64,000 nucleotides of DNA from Tricholomella constricta (GCA_013368375.1 JAACJP010000067.1:1-64000); one strand, 5' to 3'; counted from the stretch's first letter, positions 50,384-62,217 are shown. The notes: a model not told the origin generated them from the sequence alone. Translations and numbers: made by a program.

Positions 50384-50569
50384 AAGTTGTGGCATACGAC
50401 TTATTAGAAAAGAATTACGGCCGTCTGGCAGATGGGAAAAAAGCAGCCGAGACCGGCAGGGTCTGATCGATCGTGCTGACGGTGCCTGCTGACCTCACCT
50501 GCCTGAAAAGGGATTTGTTTGGCTGCCTGGTCTGAACCAAGCCCGGGAGATTCCGGCCCTGGGCGCGCG

Positions 50570-50607
50570 TGGGCTTAAGCGAGTGTAGCTACGCTCGCTT
50601 AAGCCCA
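50570..50607. repeat. 38-bp near-perfect palindrome
   Basis: Arms of 19 bases with no spacer and one mismatched pair; the outer arm is TGGGCTTAAGCGAG. It lies about 160 bp after the recombinase stop codon. Confidence 0.95.
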
Positions 50608-50769
50608 TCGGCCATCCATGCTTCATTGCTTCCTCACGGCTCTCTGTGTCCTTAAAAAAATATCTGTGCTGTAAAGTAGTGGTAAATATATGGTCTACGA
50701 GGCCTTCTTTCCTTTCTCTGTAGAAGCTTGACCCTCCACTGGTGCTGGTGACCACCCTTGACGGTTCTC

Positions 50770-53186
50770 TCAGCCATCGGCGCAGGCTGATTCTGCACTG
50801 TCTCTCTCTTCGGGGGTCCCATTCCTACTTCTTCTTGGTGTTGCAAGCTCCGGATCCTTGCGAATGGCCTTGAGGAGGTTTTTCATGCTCTTTTCAGCCT
50901 GAGGATACTCTTTCAAAAAAGCATTATCATCGCGGCCGAGTCTGATTAAATATGATTGTGAGTGGTTTTGTCCTTTGTCTGTCTGGGACAGCACGGGGCA
51001 CTCACTTATTGTAAGCCAGTACAATTAGCTGCCGTTCCCTTCTTTTCGAGGATGTGAATGTCCTCATCTCACCAGTGTACCATGCACGAGGCCAGTCCTT
51101 CAAAGCAACAAGACCAATTGTCGCATCGCCCTTCTCCCACTGATCGATGGCCTGCTTCCATGCACCAGGTTTGAGGTTTGGAATATTGATCCCCTGTATA
51201 GGAACAGGGCGTTGACCTCTTTTGTGGTGGCAAGTGGACAGGTTGGGCACCTCTTGGGACACATCATCCTCATTCAAGGAAGGTACCGTCTCGGTGCTGC
51301 CACTGACAGCTGAAAAAGGATATGTTGGATATGGGGTCGAGGCAATTCGTAAAGTGCGTGCAGAACGCTCACTGCGTTCTACGAGAGATGTGGGCCCTGC
51401 GGTGATGAGGTGAGTGGCTGCAAGTGTCGATGTGAATCGGCTGAACAGGTTGTCCAGTTTCGTCTCCACACTCCGATCAATGGAGTCAATCTTATCATTG
51501 ACAGAGCGCTTAAGCTCTCGGACCTCGTTGGCTGTTACGGGCGCAGCCTCGACACGCTCACCGAGGAAGCTCTCGCCATATCCCCTTGGCACTGGGTGCA
51601 ACGCGTCACCATGTCCATTTTCGTAGCTCTGGAGTGAGTCCAACAGGTACTTCATCAATGTGTCGACCTGGAGGAGCAATCAGTAAGTGTTCGAGTCCTA
51701 CACAGAGACGAGATGACCACTCACACTCTCGCCTTCAGCCCAACCTCCCCACCAGCGGACAATATTCAGCGACCACCTGTAGCTCGGAGGTGCAAATATG
51801 AACCGATACTGGGCCCCTCCACGTCGGAATGAATGAGTCGTGAACCACCCCTCAAGCTCGGCACCACTTGTGAAGCTTGCGAGCAGCTTCATGAAGCAGT
51901 CATAGCTCATCTCTTTATGGGGGTGGATAGTTCCATTTGTTGAGATGTGGGGAAATATCTTGTCCTCGGAGGTGAGCTCTCGCCCAAGTAATTGTTTGTA
52001 CAACTTAAGCCATCTTGGGAGGTGCGTATACATGTCGATTTCAGGCTGATCCTGTGAATAGATGTTATAGGTGTTGCCTAATCGAACTCGTCAGCTAGCC
52101 CCAACAGTTCTTCGAGCTGTCACTACCCACTGGTCCTGGAGCCATCGTAACCCTGCGCGTTCTGCCAGCCCTTCCGAGTTTCCAGATGGACTTTGAAGTG
52201 GGGCGTGTAGTAGGGAGCATGGCCTTCGCAGTTTTGCTTGATATCTCCAACGGTAAGGCTCAGAAGCTCAAAGCAACTACAATTCTTCGCAATCAGCTGA
52301 TAAAACTCTTCAGAAGCACAGTGCAAAATTTACCGTGTCCAGAGCGTGAAGGCAGACGACATGAATGCCCTCATGAATCCGTGATTGAACAGGAGGTGAA
52401 GCTGCTCGATGCTGAGTGGCTGTTCTCTGTCCTTTCCCTCCTCAAAAGGTTGGCCGCCGTCATCTGCTATACCTGCATCCAGGTCTGGAGCTGTCAGGTT
52501 TTGTACACCTTCAAGCCTCCCAGTTGGGCACTGATGCTCTGACCAGTCCATCAGCTTCTTGAGGCCTTCAATCGTTAGAGCCTCAGCATGCTTGCGACTG
52601 GCAGCATTGGCCTTTCCGCGTGTCTGAATGGACTTCTTGAGCTCAATGATGCAAGGTGCTCGGGCCGGACAACCGGACACCTCCTTCGTCTCTTCATCAA
52701 ATTTGTACTGTCCAGCGTACTTGTCGCCATCCCTACCCAGGACCTCTGGTAAGCGTGTGCTATTGAACCAGAGTCTGATATTGCAACTCACATATTATCC
52801 CAATACCGGCAGAAAGCAGCATGAATCCCTTCCGCAACCTGCTGCTTACATCCATCTATCAAGCACTTCTGTGAGATAAACATCTCAACGACCATCGCTG
52901 AGTACTGATTTGGTGGTTTGTCAAGGGCCTTTGCCAGCTCTTCTGTCGGTATGCCCAGCTCGCAAACTATGACTCCTCGGTTCTTTCGCTCCACGATCTC
53001 GCCAGCGAGGAATGCTTTTCCTCGCTGAATGTTCCCAATGTAGGCCTTCAATGTGTTAACAACATTGTTATACTTCTCAACGTTGACACGCGTCATTTTT
53101 GCAAGCGTCTCAAATCGGGCGGCCTCGTTCTTCGTTTTTTTTTTGACAGCGCGCTTTGCACCCTTGGCTGGTGATGTATTGGTCAT
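50770..53186 (-). CDS. Crypton-like tyrosine recombinase with GCR1_C-like C-terminal domain
   Basis: Five or six exons on the minus strand; start MTNTSPAKGAKRAVKKKTK. A helical SAM-like region (YNNVVNTLKAYIGNIQRG) precedes the catalytic part. Catalytic residues seen: the first arginine in AFTLWTRCFELLSLTVGDI (joined over an intron), a likely hairpin lysine in HFKVHLETRKGW, HxxR in THSFRRGGAQYRF, the GGW block RWWGGWAEGE, and the tyrosine in DTLMKYLLDSL. The C-terminal domain (IPNLKPGAWKQAIDQWEKGD, then SSKRRERQLIVLAYN) resembles the GCR1_C DNA-binding fold that marks fungal Cryptons. Introns all have GT-AG ends and keep the frame, so the gene looks intact. This differs from the DUF3435 captains of Starships. 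Confidence 0.82.
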
Positions 53187-53429
53187 GGTGTAGATGATTG
53201 CTGAATAGATATTTGAAGAGAAAAGGGTGATTAAGAAGTGAAGTTGTGACGAGACAACCAGTCCCAAAGGTCTCCTCCCCTTTATATTTCTCTAACGTTT
53301 CACTTCTGTGTGTCACCCAAAAGCCAAATTTATCACATCCGAACAGTGGTTAATTCTTCTTGCTGGTTGTATTTTTCAGATTTATAGTTGGACGATGTAA
53401 AATATACAAATGCATAGCTATCTAGATAC

Positions 53430-55451
53430 CTAGTCCAGGAGAGAATCGAGGCTGTCCAGAAGAAATTCTAAACGAGTTTGAGGCCCGAAAGTCATTTTAC
53501 CTCCGACGTCACTGCCAATGCTGCTGCTGTCTAAATTGTCGCCTCTACCACCCTTATCACTGTTGTTATCATTTGAGAAGAGCTGTCCAGCTTGGCCTGT
53601 ATGAGACGACTGACTAGTTACCGGGAGAATCTGTAGCAACCTTAAATCACAAAAATGACTAGCGGGAACAAGAAACACGTACCGGTTGATATTGTTGTTG
53701 AATCATATGGATCCTCGGCTTCTTTATATGGAAACGATGAACAAGGTCGGGAAGAGTACACGCAAGAACACAGGCTGGAATCCAGATAATGACTGACTTG
53801 CAAGGCTGAGATTCTGCCGCTCGGCGGACCTCGGAGGGAAGGCGCGAAAGAGTGTCAACAACCAAGGAATGTGGCTCTACTTTCACATTGTATCCCCACA
53901 TATTTGGTGACTTTGATGGGTTACCAGGGCCGAGGGAAACACGAAGGATGCTAAGGATAGCCGGTGGTTGCAAGCCAGTCGTAGTACCAGACAGGTGTGC
54001 CGCAATTGCGCTCGGGATGTCCAAGGGCTTGAAAAGCGATGTCAACACAGGTCTAAGTTTGAAGCGTAAGGAACATACCTGCATGAATGTACGAAAGCTA
54101 ATCCCGCTCCACAAATTCTTGCTAAAGCGAGACAAGAGGCAGCCACGAGATCCCCACGAAAAATACTTCTCGCACCAAACAGCAAGAGCGGCGAGGTCTG
54201 GTTGCCTGACTGCCCCCAAAAATATGTCGAGTGGAGGCCCGGCATTACCATTGGACCAGGAGGTCACAGGATGGAGATAGCAATGAAGGACTTGGCGGCT
54301 CGGAAACTGTTCTGAAATGTTCTGAGCAGCTGCAGGGCGGCACTGGCTAAGGACCTTGTTTGGGTTTTCGGACAGCTCGAGTTGTAACTGGGCTCGCCAG
54401 CCTTGAAGAAAATCGTGGAGATGGTGGTCTGAGAGATCCCGCGCAGCAGCAAAGAGATCCTCTCCAAGTGAGGTTCCCATGCAGAGTTGGTGGGCTGTAC
54501 TCTTGCCACACTCCTTGAGTCCTCGCTGCATGAATGGGTAATTAGCGTAAGCAAGAGATTGCAGATCAGATTATCAAAACGTACTGCGTAATCACCACCG
54601 CATAACATTGCAAAGAGCAGAAGACGAGGTCGCGTCATTCGTACCTTAGGATGATTTTCGATGGCTGCCAACGTATATATAGAGATATGATCTCCATCTT
54701 TCAGGACATTAGACCTGAAAAAAATCTAAGTTGACAGTGGGAAGAGAAAGATCAAAAGAACAAAATACTCACGTCCGAATAGTGCATGTTGCGCCAAATA
54801 AAAATGCATCAGCATCGTCAGTGATGATGGCATCGACCTGTCCCCGAGCATTGAGCTCTGCAAGCTCGGCCTCTGCCTCGCCAGGTGCCTATAGCATACT
54901 TCAGAAGATAGGTATATAAAGTAATAGGGGTGGACATACCACATATGAGTAAAATCCGGCATCCTTGAGGAGTTCCATGTATGCTTCCATCAAGGCATGT
55001 GGTGCCGTCTTGACTTTGCGTTGGCGTTTGAATAATGGGCGCTTGGGACCATCGAAGACTACTACAGTTACGATGGGCAGCGCAAGGAGGCGGCAGATCT
55101 GCCAGAAGAGAATTTGTAACGGAAGGTTTTCACCGGCTTGCATACTGATGCCCCGTCCTGTTTGATGGTAAGCGGCCCATTGGGCTCGATTGAGTAGCAG
55201 GCTGATGGGCGGCTGACGTGTTAATTTGAGTTGAAAGAACTCATGTGAGATGTACTCACCTTCCATCCAGCCCCAGGTAAATTGATTTTTTCCCCCTCCT
55301 ATCCGCTTCGAAGCCCTCAGTAAGTGATACCTGTGCAAGAGTCCGAGTTTGAACAGCAGCTTTCAGAACCTGTTTCAAAACAAGGCATGAATGAAGTGTA
55401 CATAGTGTAGGATAAAGGAATACTGCACCTTCCATAAATCAACAATGCCCA
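53430..55451 (-). CDS. XPG/FEN1-GEN1-like flap nuclease family protein
   Basis: Starts MGIVDLWKVLKAAVQTRTLA, an XPG N start. Active-site segments: VVVFDGPKRPLFKRQ; APGEAEAELAELN with both glutamates; DAIITDDADAFLFGA; and LFAMLCGGDYA followed by GLKECGKSTAHQL (helix-3-turn-helix). Further exons (PDLAALAVWCEKYFSW and others) lead to an acidic C-terminus ending at 53,430. One weak point: between GKNQFTWGWMEG and SLLLNRAQWAAYHQ the predicted 58-nt intron would shift the frame, while reading through is open but lacks the usual N-terminal metal-binding aspartate. So the gene is either slightly damaged or spliced in a way I cannot see. Such genes are multi-copy in mushrooms. Confidence 0.75.
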
Positions 55452-56480
55452 TGTTGTCGTCGGAACAGAGCACTTGATAGACATTTTGGACAGCAGTTGT
55501 TCCAGCCAAAAAAGGAGTCGATCATTACCGATGCTGAACCACTGAACATAGAAACAGAGCCACATCTAAACCAAGACAGAAAAATGAGCAGTAGTAATAC
55601 AAAATAATCATTCAGAGGAAGGAAACACACCGTAGTCATGATGTCCAAGCCCCAAAGCTTGTGGCTGTCACTACTCGCCATTCCTGCCTAACTGATCAAT
55701 TGCATGTCTTTGAACTTTGAAATATGCGCATGAATAGTATTGAGGTAGTGCCCGACATGAAAGTTGTTAGCATCGGGAGACAGACTTTGAGTTGGGAACA
55801 ACATGACTTGCATGTGTGAAGTTGACGTGTGGGTTTGTACGGTGCGACAAATAGTGATAGCAGGTTTCCTGGCAGTACCTGCCCTATAGAAGCAGATAAG
55901 TGACATCAAGTACTTATCTCTGAGTAAATTACAGTAAAGCGGCCTGAATTACGAGGCTGAATTACAGCCAGGTCGAGCCAGCACAACGGTCAGCCTGTTG
56001 TAAGTCCAAATTGGATCTCTACCAAAAATCTGCAATAAGCGGTGACTTACCGCTTACTTGTCCCTCTCTAAACTACAGCCCTGAACTGCATGCCAAGCCC
56101 GTATGTTCTTGTCACCGGAATTCAGACTGGGACAGCACATCGGCATTGTTTAAAAATATATTTGTGTTATGTGGACGTCTGAACAGGCTCAATTAGCAAA
56201 GTGTCCTACATGATCGCGGAGCTGCTCAGGTGCAAACAAGCTCAAAAGTTAGAATGAGTACGTGGCTAGCAGTGAGTCTTGGCAAGTACACTTTATGCAC
56301 AGAGTCATGACAATGAAGCAGGCTGATGCACATGGAGTACCCGCACCTTGAGTGCATGAAGAATAATGCGGAGGCGCCAGGAAAATTCTCCCCATGTAAA
56401 GTACAATATCACACAAGGCAGAGATATTAAATGTACTAAGCGTGCAGGTGGATATAGGTTTCGCTGGCATTTGGGCAACT
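55452..56480. other. Upstream region of the XPG-like gene, no gene recognised
   Basis: About 1 kb with short frames only (one at 55,688-55,909 minus, 73 codons, no family). A small inverted repeat TAAGCGGT/ACCGCTTA lies near 56,036-56,057. Confidence 0.45.
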
Positions 56481-56528
56481 GTTCCGCTCCGAAAGTAGAG
56501 AGCTAGCTCTCTACTTTCGGAGCGGAAC
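56481..56528. repeat. 48-bp perfect palindrome
   Basis: Two arms of 24 bases, no spacer and no mismatch; the left arm begins GTTCCGCTCCGAAAG and the centre is GAGCTAGCTC. It lies about 240 bp from the right limit of the putative element. Confidence 0.97.
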
Positions 56529-56768
56529 TACGCACGTGGAAGTCATGACCTAATTCAGCAGCCCGCCCTCAGGGTGAATTTTTTTCTTCACCAGGCTCCG
56601 TGCGCGAAAGTCCTCGAACCGAATTGTGCCAGAGTTGGCCGTTTCCAACCACTCTCAAAGCAAGATCCCCCTGTGCGATCCCTCGATCCTTCGATCTGGT
56701 GTGGGATCGCTTTACGGTTGCTTTACATCCCGATTGTAAAGCGTTCGAAATAACTGTACTTATCCTAA

Positions 56769-57490
56769 TATCCATACACCATCTTTACTTGACATTCTGT
56801 TTCTGATGTAGGTTGGCAAACACCGTTTATCGCCCCATTACTCACATCTGCCACAGGAGTAGCTGCGAACAGCCAACTGCGTTTCAACATCCCACACCTC
56901 CTCCAGTCTGTACTACACGTGCCAATGCCGTTCCTGGAGCGCCACCCGTGCCGCTTCAAGTCTTCGGCTGGAGCTTCAATATATCAGACGACGTGATCAA
57001 ATGGGCGAACGACCACGACTTTGAACCTGGTATGGACGAGTATTACAGAGAACAACTCGCAAGGTCGGAGATCCGAACAAGGCTTCCTTTCGGCTGCCGA
57101 GCAGTCGCTCAAGTCCATGATAAAGCCAGCCCCAACGATATCGTTGGTGCTAAACGTTACTGTTTCGTTATCACTTCGAATAAATCACGGGAGGACATAA
57201 ACCGAGCGTTTGATATGACAATCATCAACCAGTTCCGCGCTGTCCTGGGCCCGGATGCACAACTTGGATGGCACAAATATCGCTATCGTGATGACGATTC
57301 AGGTATTTGACGTGCAGGGTAAGGTAAATTCAACTACTTGACGCGCTATTTTACTGATTCATTCTAGTTTGTCTGTTACTGCGAAATTCGGGTTTATGGT
57401 TCCATTGCGCTTTCATGATGCCACACATGTACAAGTACTTATATTGAGAAATACAGTTGATAACGGCGACCTTGCCAATTTCCATTGTTA
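56769..57490 (+). CDS. Repeated-unit protein, copy 2 (FGWSF family), body
   Basis: After an acceptor-like TTTCTGATGTAG (ending 56,812) the frame 56,813-57,310 codes ANTVYRPITHICHRS, then VFGWSFNISDDVIKWAND, HDFEPGMDEYYREQLARS, KRYCFVITSNKSREDI and WHKYRYRDDDSGI. Compared with copies 1 and 3 most changes are conservative and the frame is kept. Similarity with copy 3 continues beyond the stop to about 57,490, including a donor-like GGTAAGG and an acceptor TTCTAG, so a further exon is possible. No known domain. Confidence 0.55.
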
Positions 57491-58344
57491 GAGGTAGAGC
57501 GTCAGCTGAAGGGTTCCTGAGTCGTGACCTGGAGAACTGATGTCAGGATAGATGAAATCTTCGTCGACGGTCGTCGCGGACGCTGGAACGAAGGTTAACG
57601 CTGTTGTTAGTCTGTTGACCTTTTTCGCAACACGTAGACTTTTTCTTCTATTCATTTGGCCAATCCGAAATTGCAATATATCCGAGTCGGGCACATGTAG
57701 GATTATCGCTACAGAACAAAGAGAGAGAACGGAAGCATGGAAGTGCACTGTGGTTTGTGTACCGCTCACGATCATACTGGGTCGGAAGAATGGACATGTG
57801 AACCGCCACAAGCGAGGAAAAGGCATTGAGGCCCACTCAACATTTGTTTGATCTGGGGCACAACACGGTGACTGAGATGCAAGACCGAGAACAGACAGCA
57901 GTCAACGAATCCGATGTGGCAAGCGCAGTACAGAAAATCGACCCCTTGCCTACCACCGAGAGACGAGTGAGATGATATTTGTATAATCACGTAGTTGTAA
58001 CAGACATCCGCGCTTCAACAGAAACTCAGTACCTTATAAAATCGGCCGCGATCCTTCGAAAGAGGCTCGGGTGACTCGATACTATGTATCACCAGAACAC
58101 TTGATGTCCTACACCCCCAGCCCTGTGGGCTCCGACGGCGCAGCCGGTCTGCAAACTGGTGACAATAGGCGAAGGGCTGCGCACTTCAATATGATGAGTA
58201 CCCTGGGCGGGCAGGGAGACGTTCCCAGCATTTGGGGCCACAGCTCAGGTCCTTCGGCTGTTCGCATCAAGGCCGCTCCTCTCTCGGTTAACGGAAGAAA
58301 TTACAGCGACACTGACGGGAAGGTCACATTCAGTATCAATCGGT
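57491..58344. other. Between repeated unit and block B, nothing recognised
   Basis: A minus-strand frame (57,488-57,826, 112 codons) and a plus frame (58,071-58,493, 140 codons) are open, but neither resembles a known family and they lack clear splice context. The latter runs into the phosphatase fragment, so it is probably fortuitous. Confidence 0.35.
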
Positions 58345-59216
58345 TAGATGCAGTTTCCATTGCACGCGGAAACGAGAAACGTGAACAGGACGATGAAGGG
58401 TATGGGGAAAGGGGAAATTGGGTAGGAAGGAGACGCGAGATTAAGGTGATTGAAAACAGTACAGTATGTTTTTACACCATCGCGCTGTCGTAATTTTTCT
58501 GCCACTGTTCGTCTGCGCACGTGCAAGAGGCCCAGTTAAATTTGAATTTGAATTTGAATTACTGGAAGGCGCACCGTAGGTCCCGTACAACTGCGTCATC
58601 TGCCTGCTCTCGTGGTCCCCGCGGAAGGTGTCACTTGAGGATAATCAAGAAGCAAGAGGGTAAGGATGGGAGGCAGGGATTGATGGTAATAGTGAGTGCG
58701 AGCGTGCCTTCAGCGCGAAAAGCAGCGAGATCGTCTCGAGGCCATGGTGCCCATGGCCCACAAATTCACCCTAGATATACGAAAGAAGGAAGGAAAGAAA
58801 GGCAGCGTCAGCATCAGTTCCATGCATTGTCATTTCCCGCACCATCTTTGGTCCCCATACCTCCACTCCTTCCCTCATTCCCCACACACCCTTTACCGCT
58901 CACCCCGCTCCATCTGAACCCACACCAACACGTACCCCCACACCGCCACACGCACGCACGCAAAACATGCACTCACCATAAAAATACAGCTCGTCCCAGG
59001 CATCCCTCCCTTCCTCAACAGATCCTTCAGATCCCAAAACTGGCCATGTATGTCCCCGCACACGGTGGCGGGCGACGCGACGGGCTGGATGTTGGTCTCC
59101 TCGACGAGCAGCGCGTGCACGCGCTCGCACAGGCTTTTCATGTCGCCTCGGGCAGGTGCTGGCATGCCAGGAGCGTCGTTATGTATGAGTCTAGAGTCGC
59201 GACTCGCGAGGCGCAT
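58345..59216 (-). pseudogene. Broken copy of the PP2A-type phosphatase (5' half only)
   Basis: The first exon is still readable: [20 protein letters not shown], then [21 protein letters not shown] 1-bp deletion near 59,142 breaks the frame between LPEA and MKSLCERV, and a 7-bp insertion lies just after the start codon. All exons from GDFVDRG onward are decayed or missing, and the duplication ends before the exons for CVHGG and [10 protein letters not shown]. It cannot make an enzyme. Confidence 0.88.
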
Positions 59217-59691
59217 CGTGGGTCGTGGGCGATCTCGTGCGTCGCGGAATGGTCTTTGCTCGTGTGGGTTTTGGGGGCGGTTGTGGTGTTGCGGTTGGTG
59301 TTGGTGTTGCGCGCGTGCTGTGGCGTGTGCGGTTTTGATGGCAAAAGGCGAAAAGTAAGACCTAGGTGAGCGGGTCGGCCTGGTGAAGTTGGAGGAAGTG
59401 GAAAGGGCTGAACGCTCAGCGCTCAGCGCTGAGGCCTGATGCCTGAGGAGGCAGGAGACGGGATCTTATCAGCACGCCGCGTGTCAGTGATTTGAGTTCG
59501 TTCAGCAAGGTATAATAAAAATTGTTAATATTGAATGCGTATGGACCATCCTTGTCTGCAATATTCACATGCTGATACCTTGTCTTTGACTGTGCTCTTC
59601 ATCATCATTTGACGACTGCGCCCATAGCTTCCGAGGAGTGTTCTTCGTATATATATGGTCCATTGTGCCACAAATTACATGTGTTTTGAGC
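59217..59691. promoter_or_regulatory. P450 copy B promoter region
   Basis: Equivalent of 37,761-38,220 with indels; the TATATATA stretch before the P450 start is kept at about 59,648-59,655. Confidence 0.55.
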
Positions 59692-62217
59692 ATGTCTCCC
59701 ACTCTGTACTCTCGGCTACTCAGTGTCGCGCCTAAATGTGCGGGTCGCGTTCTATCTGACTATCGTTCCATAATCTTAGTCTCTTTGGTATTCCTCGGTG
59801 CGTCAAATCAATCAACCACGTACGACGACGAAACTAACCTACCTCTTTCATTTCTCAAGAATAATAACGTTTCTAGTTTTATACCAGCTGATCCTTTATC
59901 CATACTTCCTCTCTCCACTTCGTTATATCCCAGGTCCTCCGCTGGGCCACCCCGTCTACGGGCAGTTCCCAACGATCATCAAAGGCGAAGCAGGGATCAT
60001 CCAGCGCGAATGGGCCAAGAAACACGGATCCGTCGTTCGTGCGGTCGGGCCCATAGGAATCGAGAGGTTGATGTTCACGAAACCAGATGCCCTCCACAAG
60101 ATCCTAGTTAGTGACTGGGTCGATTACCCGAGGGTAGGTTCTCGATACAGTATATTCGTGCATTTCTGTGGTCTTACGTGTGCATGTGTGGCATATGGAT
60201 AGCCCGGGTTTATGAGAGACATATTGGGATTGACGGCTGGTTATGGACTCCTCACCGTCAGTGGAAATGAACACAAGCAAATGCGCAAATTCATGAATCC
60301 GGCATTTTCGATTCCTAGTCTTATGGCTCGTGAGTCGTTGAAGTTTTTATCTCTTCTCTCATTAACTTCTGGTGCCCAGAGACGGACATGTATTACAATT
60401 CCATCGAGAGGTTTGTCCCCCGAGACCCTTCCTTTCTATCCTATACTGACTATAGGCAGTTTAATCGAAATTCTGCAAACACAGATTGATACCGAGGAAA
60501 AGCCAGAAGCCGGAAAAGAGTTCTTGATGTATGAGTGGAGTGCGCATTATATATCCTGGCTTTGATCAACTGAAAGATATCTCACATTGAATTCTGACAG
60601 CGAGTAAAGTAACGCTCGACATTATCTGCGAGACCGCGTTCGGTTACAAGACAAATTCCCTCCATAATCCTCACAACGAGCTGGCTGATGCATACGAAAG
60701 GCTCCTCAGTATGCAGAATGGTGACAATCCCCTGCTTGATTGTGTGGCAAATCTAGATCTGAGCTCATGTTCGACGTTAGGCCCGAACCTCGCACGTTTC
60801 ATTGCGCTCATGGTCATTCCCGGTGTTCCTCGGCTCTTGGCGTCTGACTGGGCCTATCGACACCGTCACTGGTTTTCCCGCTTCCAAAACCTAGGTGCGC
60901 GCGTTAGTGCTGGAAATTGATGGGATAACTAATTAATGAGCACGAAATTCCGAAGCCTAAGCTGCCATACTCGTCGATTCAATGCACAGAATCAAGCAAG
61001 TATCTGCGGGCATACTCGCAGAGAAGATGCGCGATTCCGCCGTTGCAGCGTCCGACACCGAAGCGAAGCGGGACATTATGAGTCTCCTTGTCCGAGCTCG
61101 AAAGGCTGATACGGAGAAGGACAAGGGAGCGTATACCTTGAGTGACAACGCCATGATGGAACAAGTGGTTCGTCAATCTTCCTTTTGTTGTTCTCCGTTT
61201 ACAAGCCCGACGATCTTGCTAAACCCGTTCTTAAAGTTGACGTTCTTGGGCGCAGGTCACGAAACGACTGCGTCAGGCCTAGCCTGGGTGAGCTGGAACA
61301 TCCGAATGTCCTCTGATCAGACTGAGTGACTTACACGCGGGTGGTTATTCAGACACTCTGGCTTCTGGCGAACGATCAAGAGAGTCAAGCCCGCCTTCGC
61401 GACGAAGTCACTCCTCTTCTGGCCGACAATCCCCGTCCCGATTATCGCAGTATCAAGGACCTCCAGTGGCTGGACTGCGTAGTGTAAGCTCCTTTACTTC
61501 CTCTTTACGTTCCGGCCATTTTTAAAGCTACTCGACAGGATGGAGAGCTTACGGGTATTGCCTCCTGTCCCGATGACCTTCCGTAGGGCAGCGAAGACCG
61601 ATTATATCGATGGCGTGTTGGTACCCAAAGGAACTATCTTCTACATACCGGTTTGTCTTTTGCCTTGTATGTTTCGCGAACGTTTCGTCGTTGATCTGGA
61701 TGGTGCCAGATTCGGGTCGTGAACACGTCGAAGGATTTGTGGGGGAAAGATGCAGAAGAGTATGTTGTTCTTCCGGTTTTGGAATATTCTAAAGGCAACT
61801 GAAATATGATTATAGATTCAGACCAAGCCGCTGGCTGGACCTTCCAAAGATGTACAGCCCTTCGTCCTCCCATATGTCCTTTATCGCCGGCCCACATGCA
61901 TGCATCGGAAAAACAATGGCGATCATAGAAATGAAGGCTGTCCTTGCGTGAGTGATTTCAGCGCTACAAGTACTTACTACCTAAAGTCATTGCGTTAACT
62001 CTAACGCTTTTCTTGCTGCAGGTCTTTGATTGCGAAGTTCGAATTTGAGCCTGCGTATGCGGGACAAGTGGCCCAGCCCACAGCAGCTGTGACGATGAGT
62101 GCGTGCTTCTCTTTTTCCGATATTACTTGAAGTCATCAGCACGCTCATGTCTCATCTGAAGAGCCAAAGGATAACATGCCTCTTCGTGTTCGACGGGTCT
62201 CGCGCAAGACGGCTTAG
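59692..62217 (+). CDS. Cytochrome P450, copy B
   Basis: Same exon plan as copy A: MSPTLYSRLL, IPGPPLGHPVYG, I-helix FLGAGHETTASGLAW, ESLRVLPPVPMTFRRA, heme loop SFIAGPHACIGKTMA and end PKDNMPLRVRR with stop at 62,215-62,217. Protein changes are few (TVSGNEH for TVTGNEH, DCVANLDLSSCSTLG for DYAAYLNSSSTLG). At about 60,957 a C-to-T change makes a TAA if the upstream acceptor CCGAAG is used, but the next AG, six bases on (CCTAAG), restores an open frame with two fewer codons. So the copy may still be functional. Confidence 0.85.

Larger units (their letters stand above)
50384..56768. mobile_element. Putative ~6.4-kb element with Crypton-like recombinase and XPG-like nuclease
   Basis: The limits come from comparison with the uninterrupted unit copies at 62.4 and 63.7 kb: leader similarity stops at 50,383 and body similarity starts at 56,769 (TATCCATACACC against TATCCAAACACT). 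Inside are two minus-strand genes and two long palindromes near the two sides. I see no terminal inverted repeats, which is usual for Cryptons. TATCC occurs twice at the right edge (56,761 and 56,769). That both genes belong to one element is an inference; nested insertion is the alternative. Confidence 0.5.

Noticed and set aside
50770..53186. Starship captain (DUF3435 recombinase)
   Set aside because: Motif wording and the GCR1_C-like tail fit Crypton-type recombinases; Starships are known from Pezizomycotina, and no cargo of that scale is seen.
56481..56528. Palindrome as a transcription terminator
   Set aside because: Fungal nuclear genes do not use hairpin terminators, and no gene ends beside it.
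58536..58560. TTTGAA tandem repeat as a regulatory element
   Set aside because: Only about four units inside decayed phosphatase DNA; looks like a chance microsatellite.
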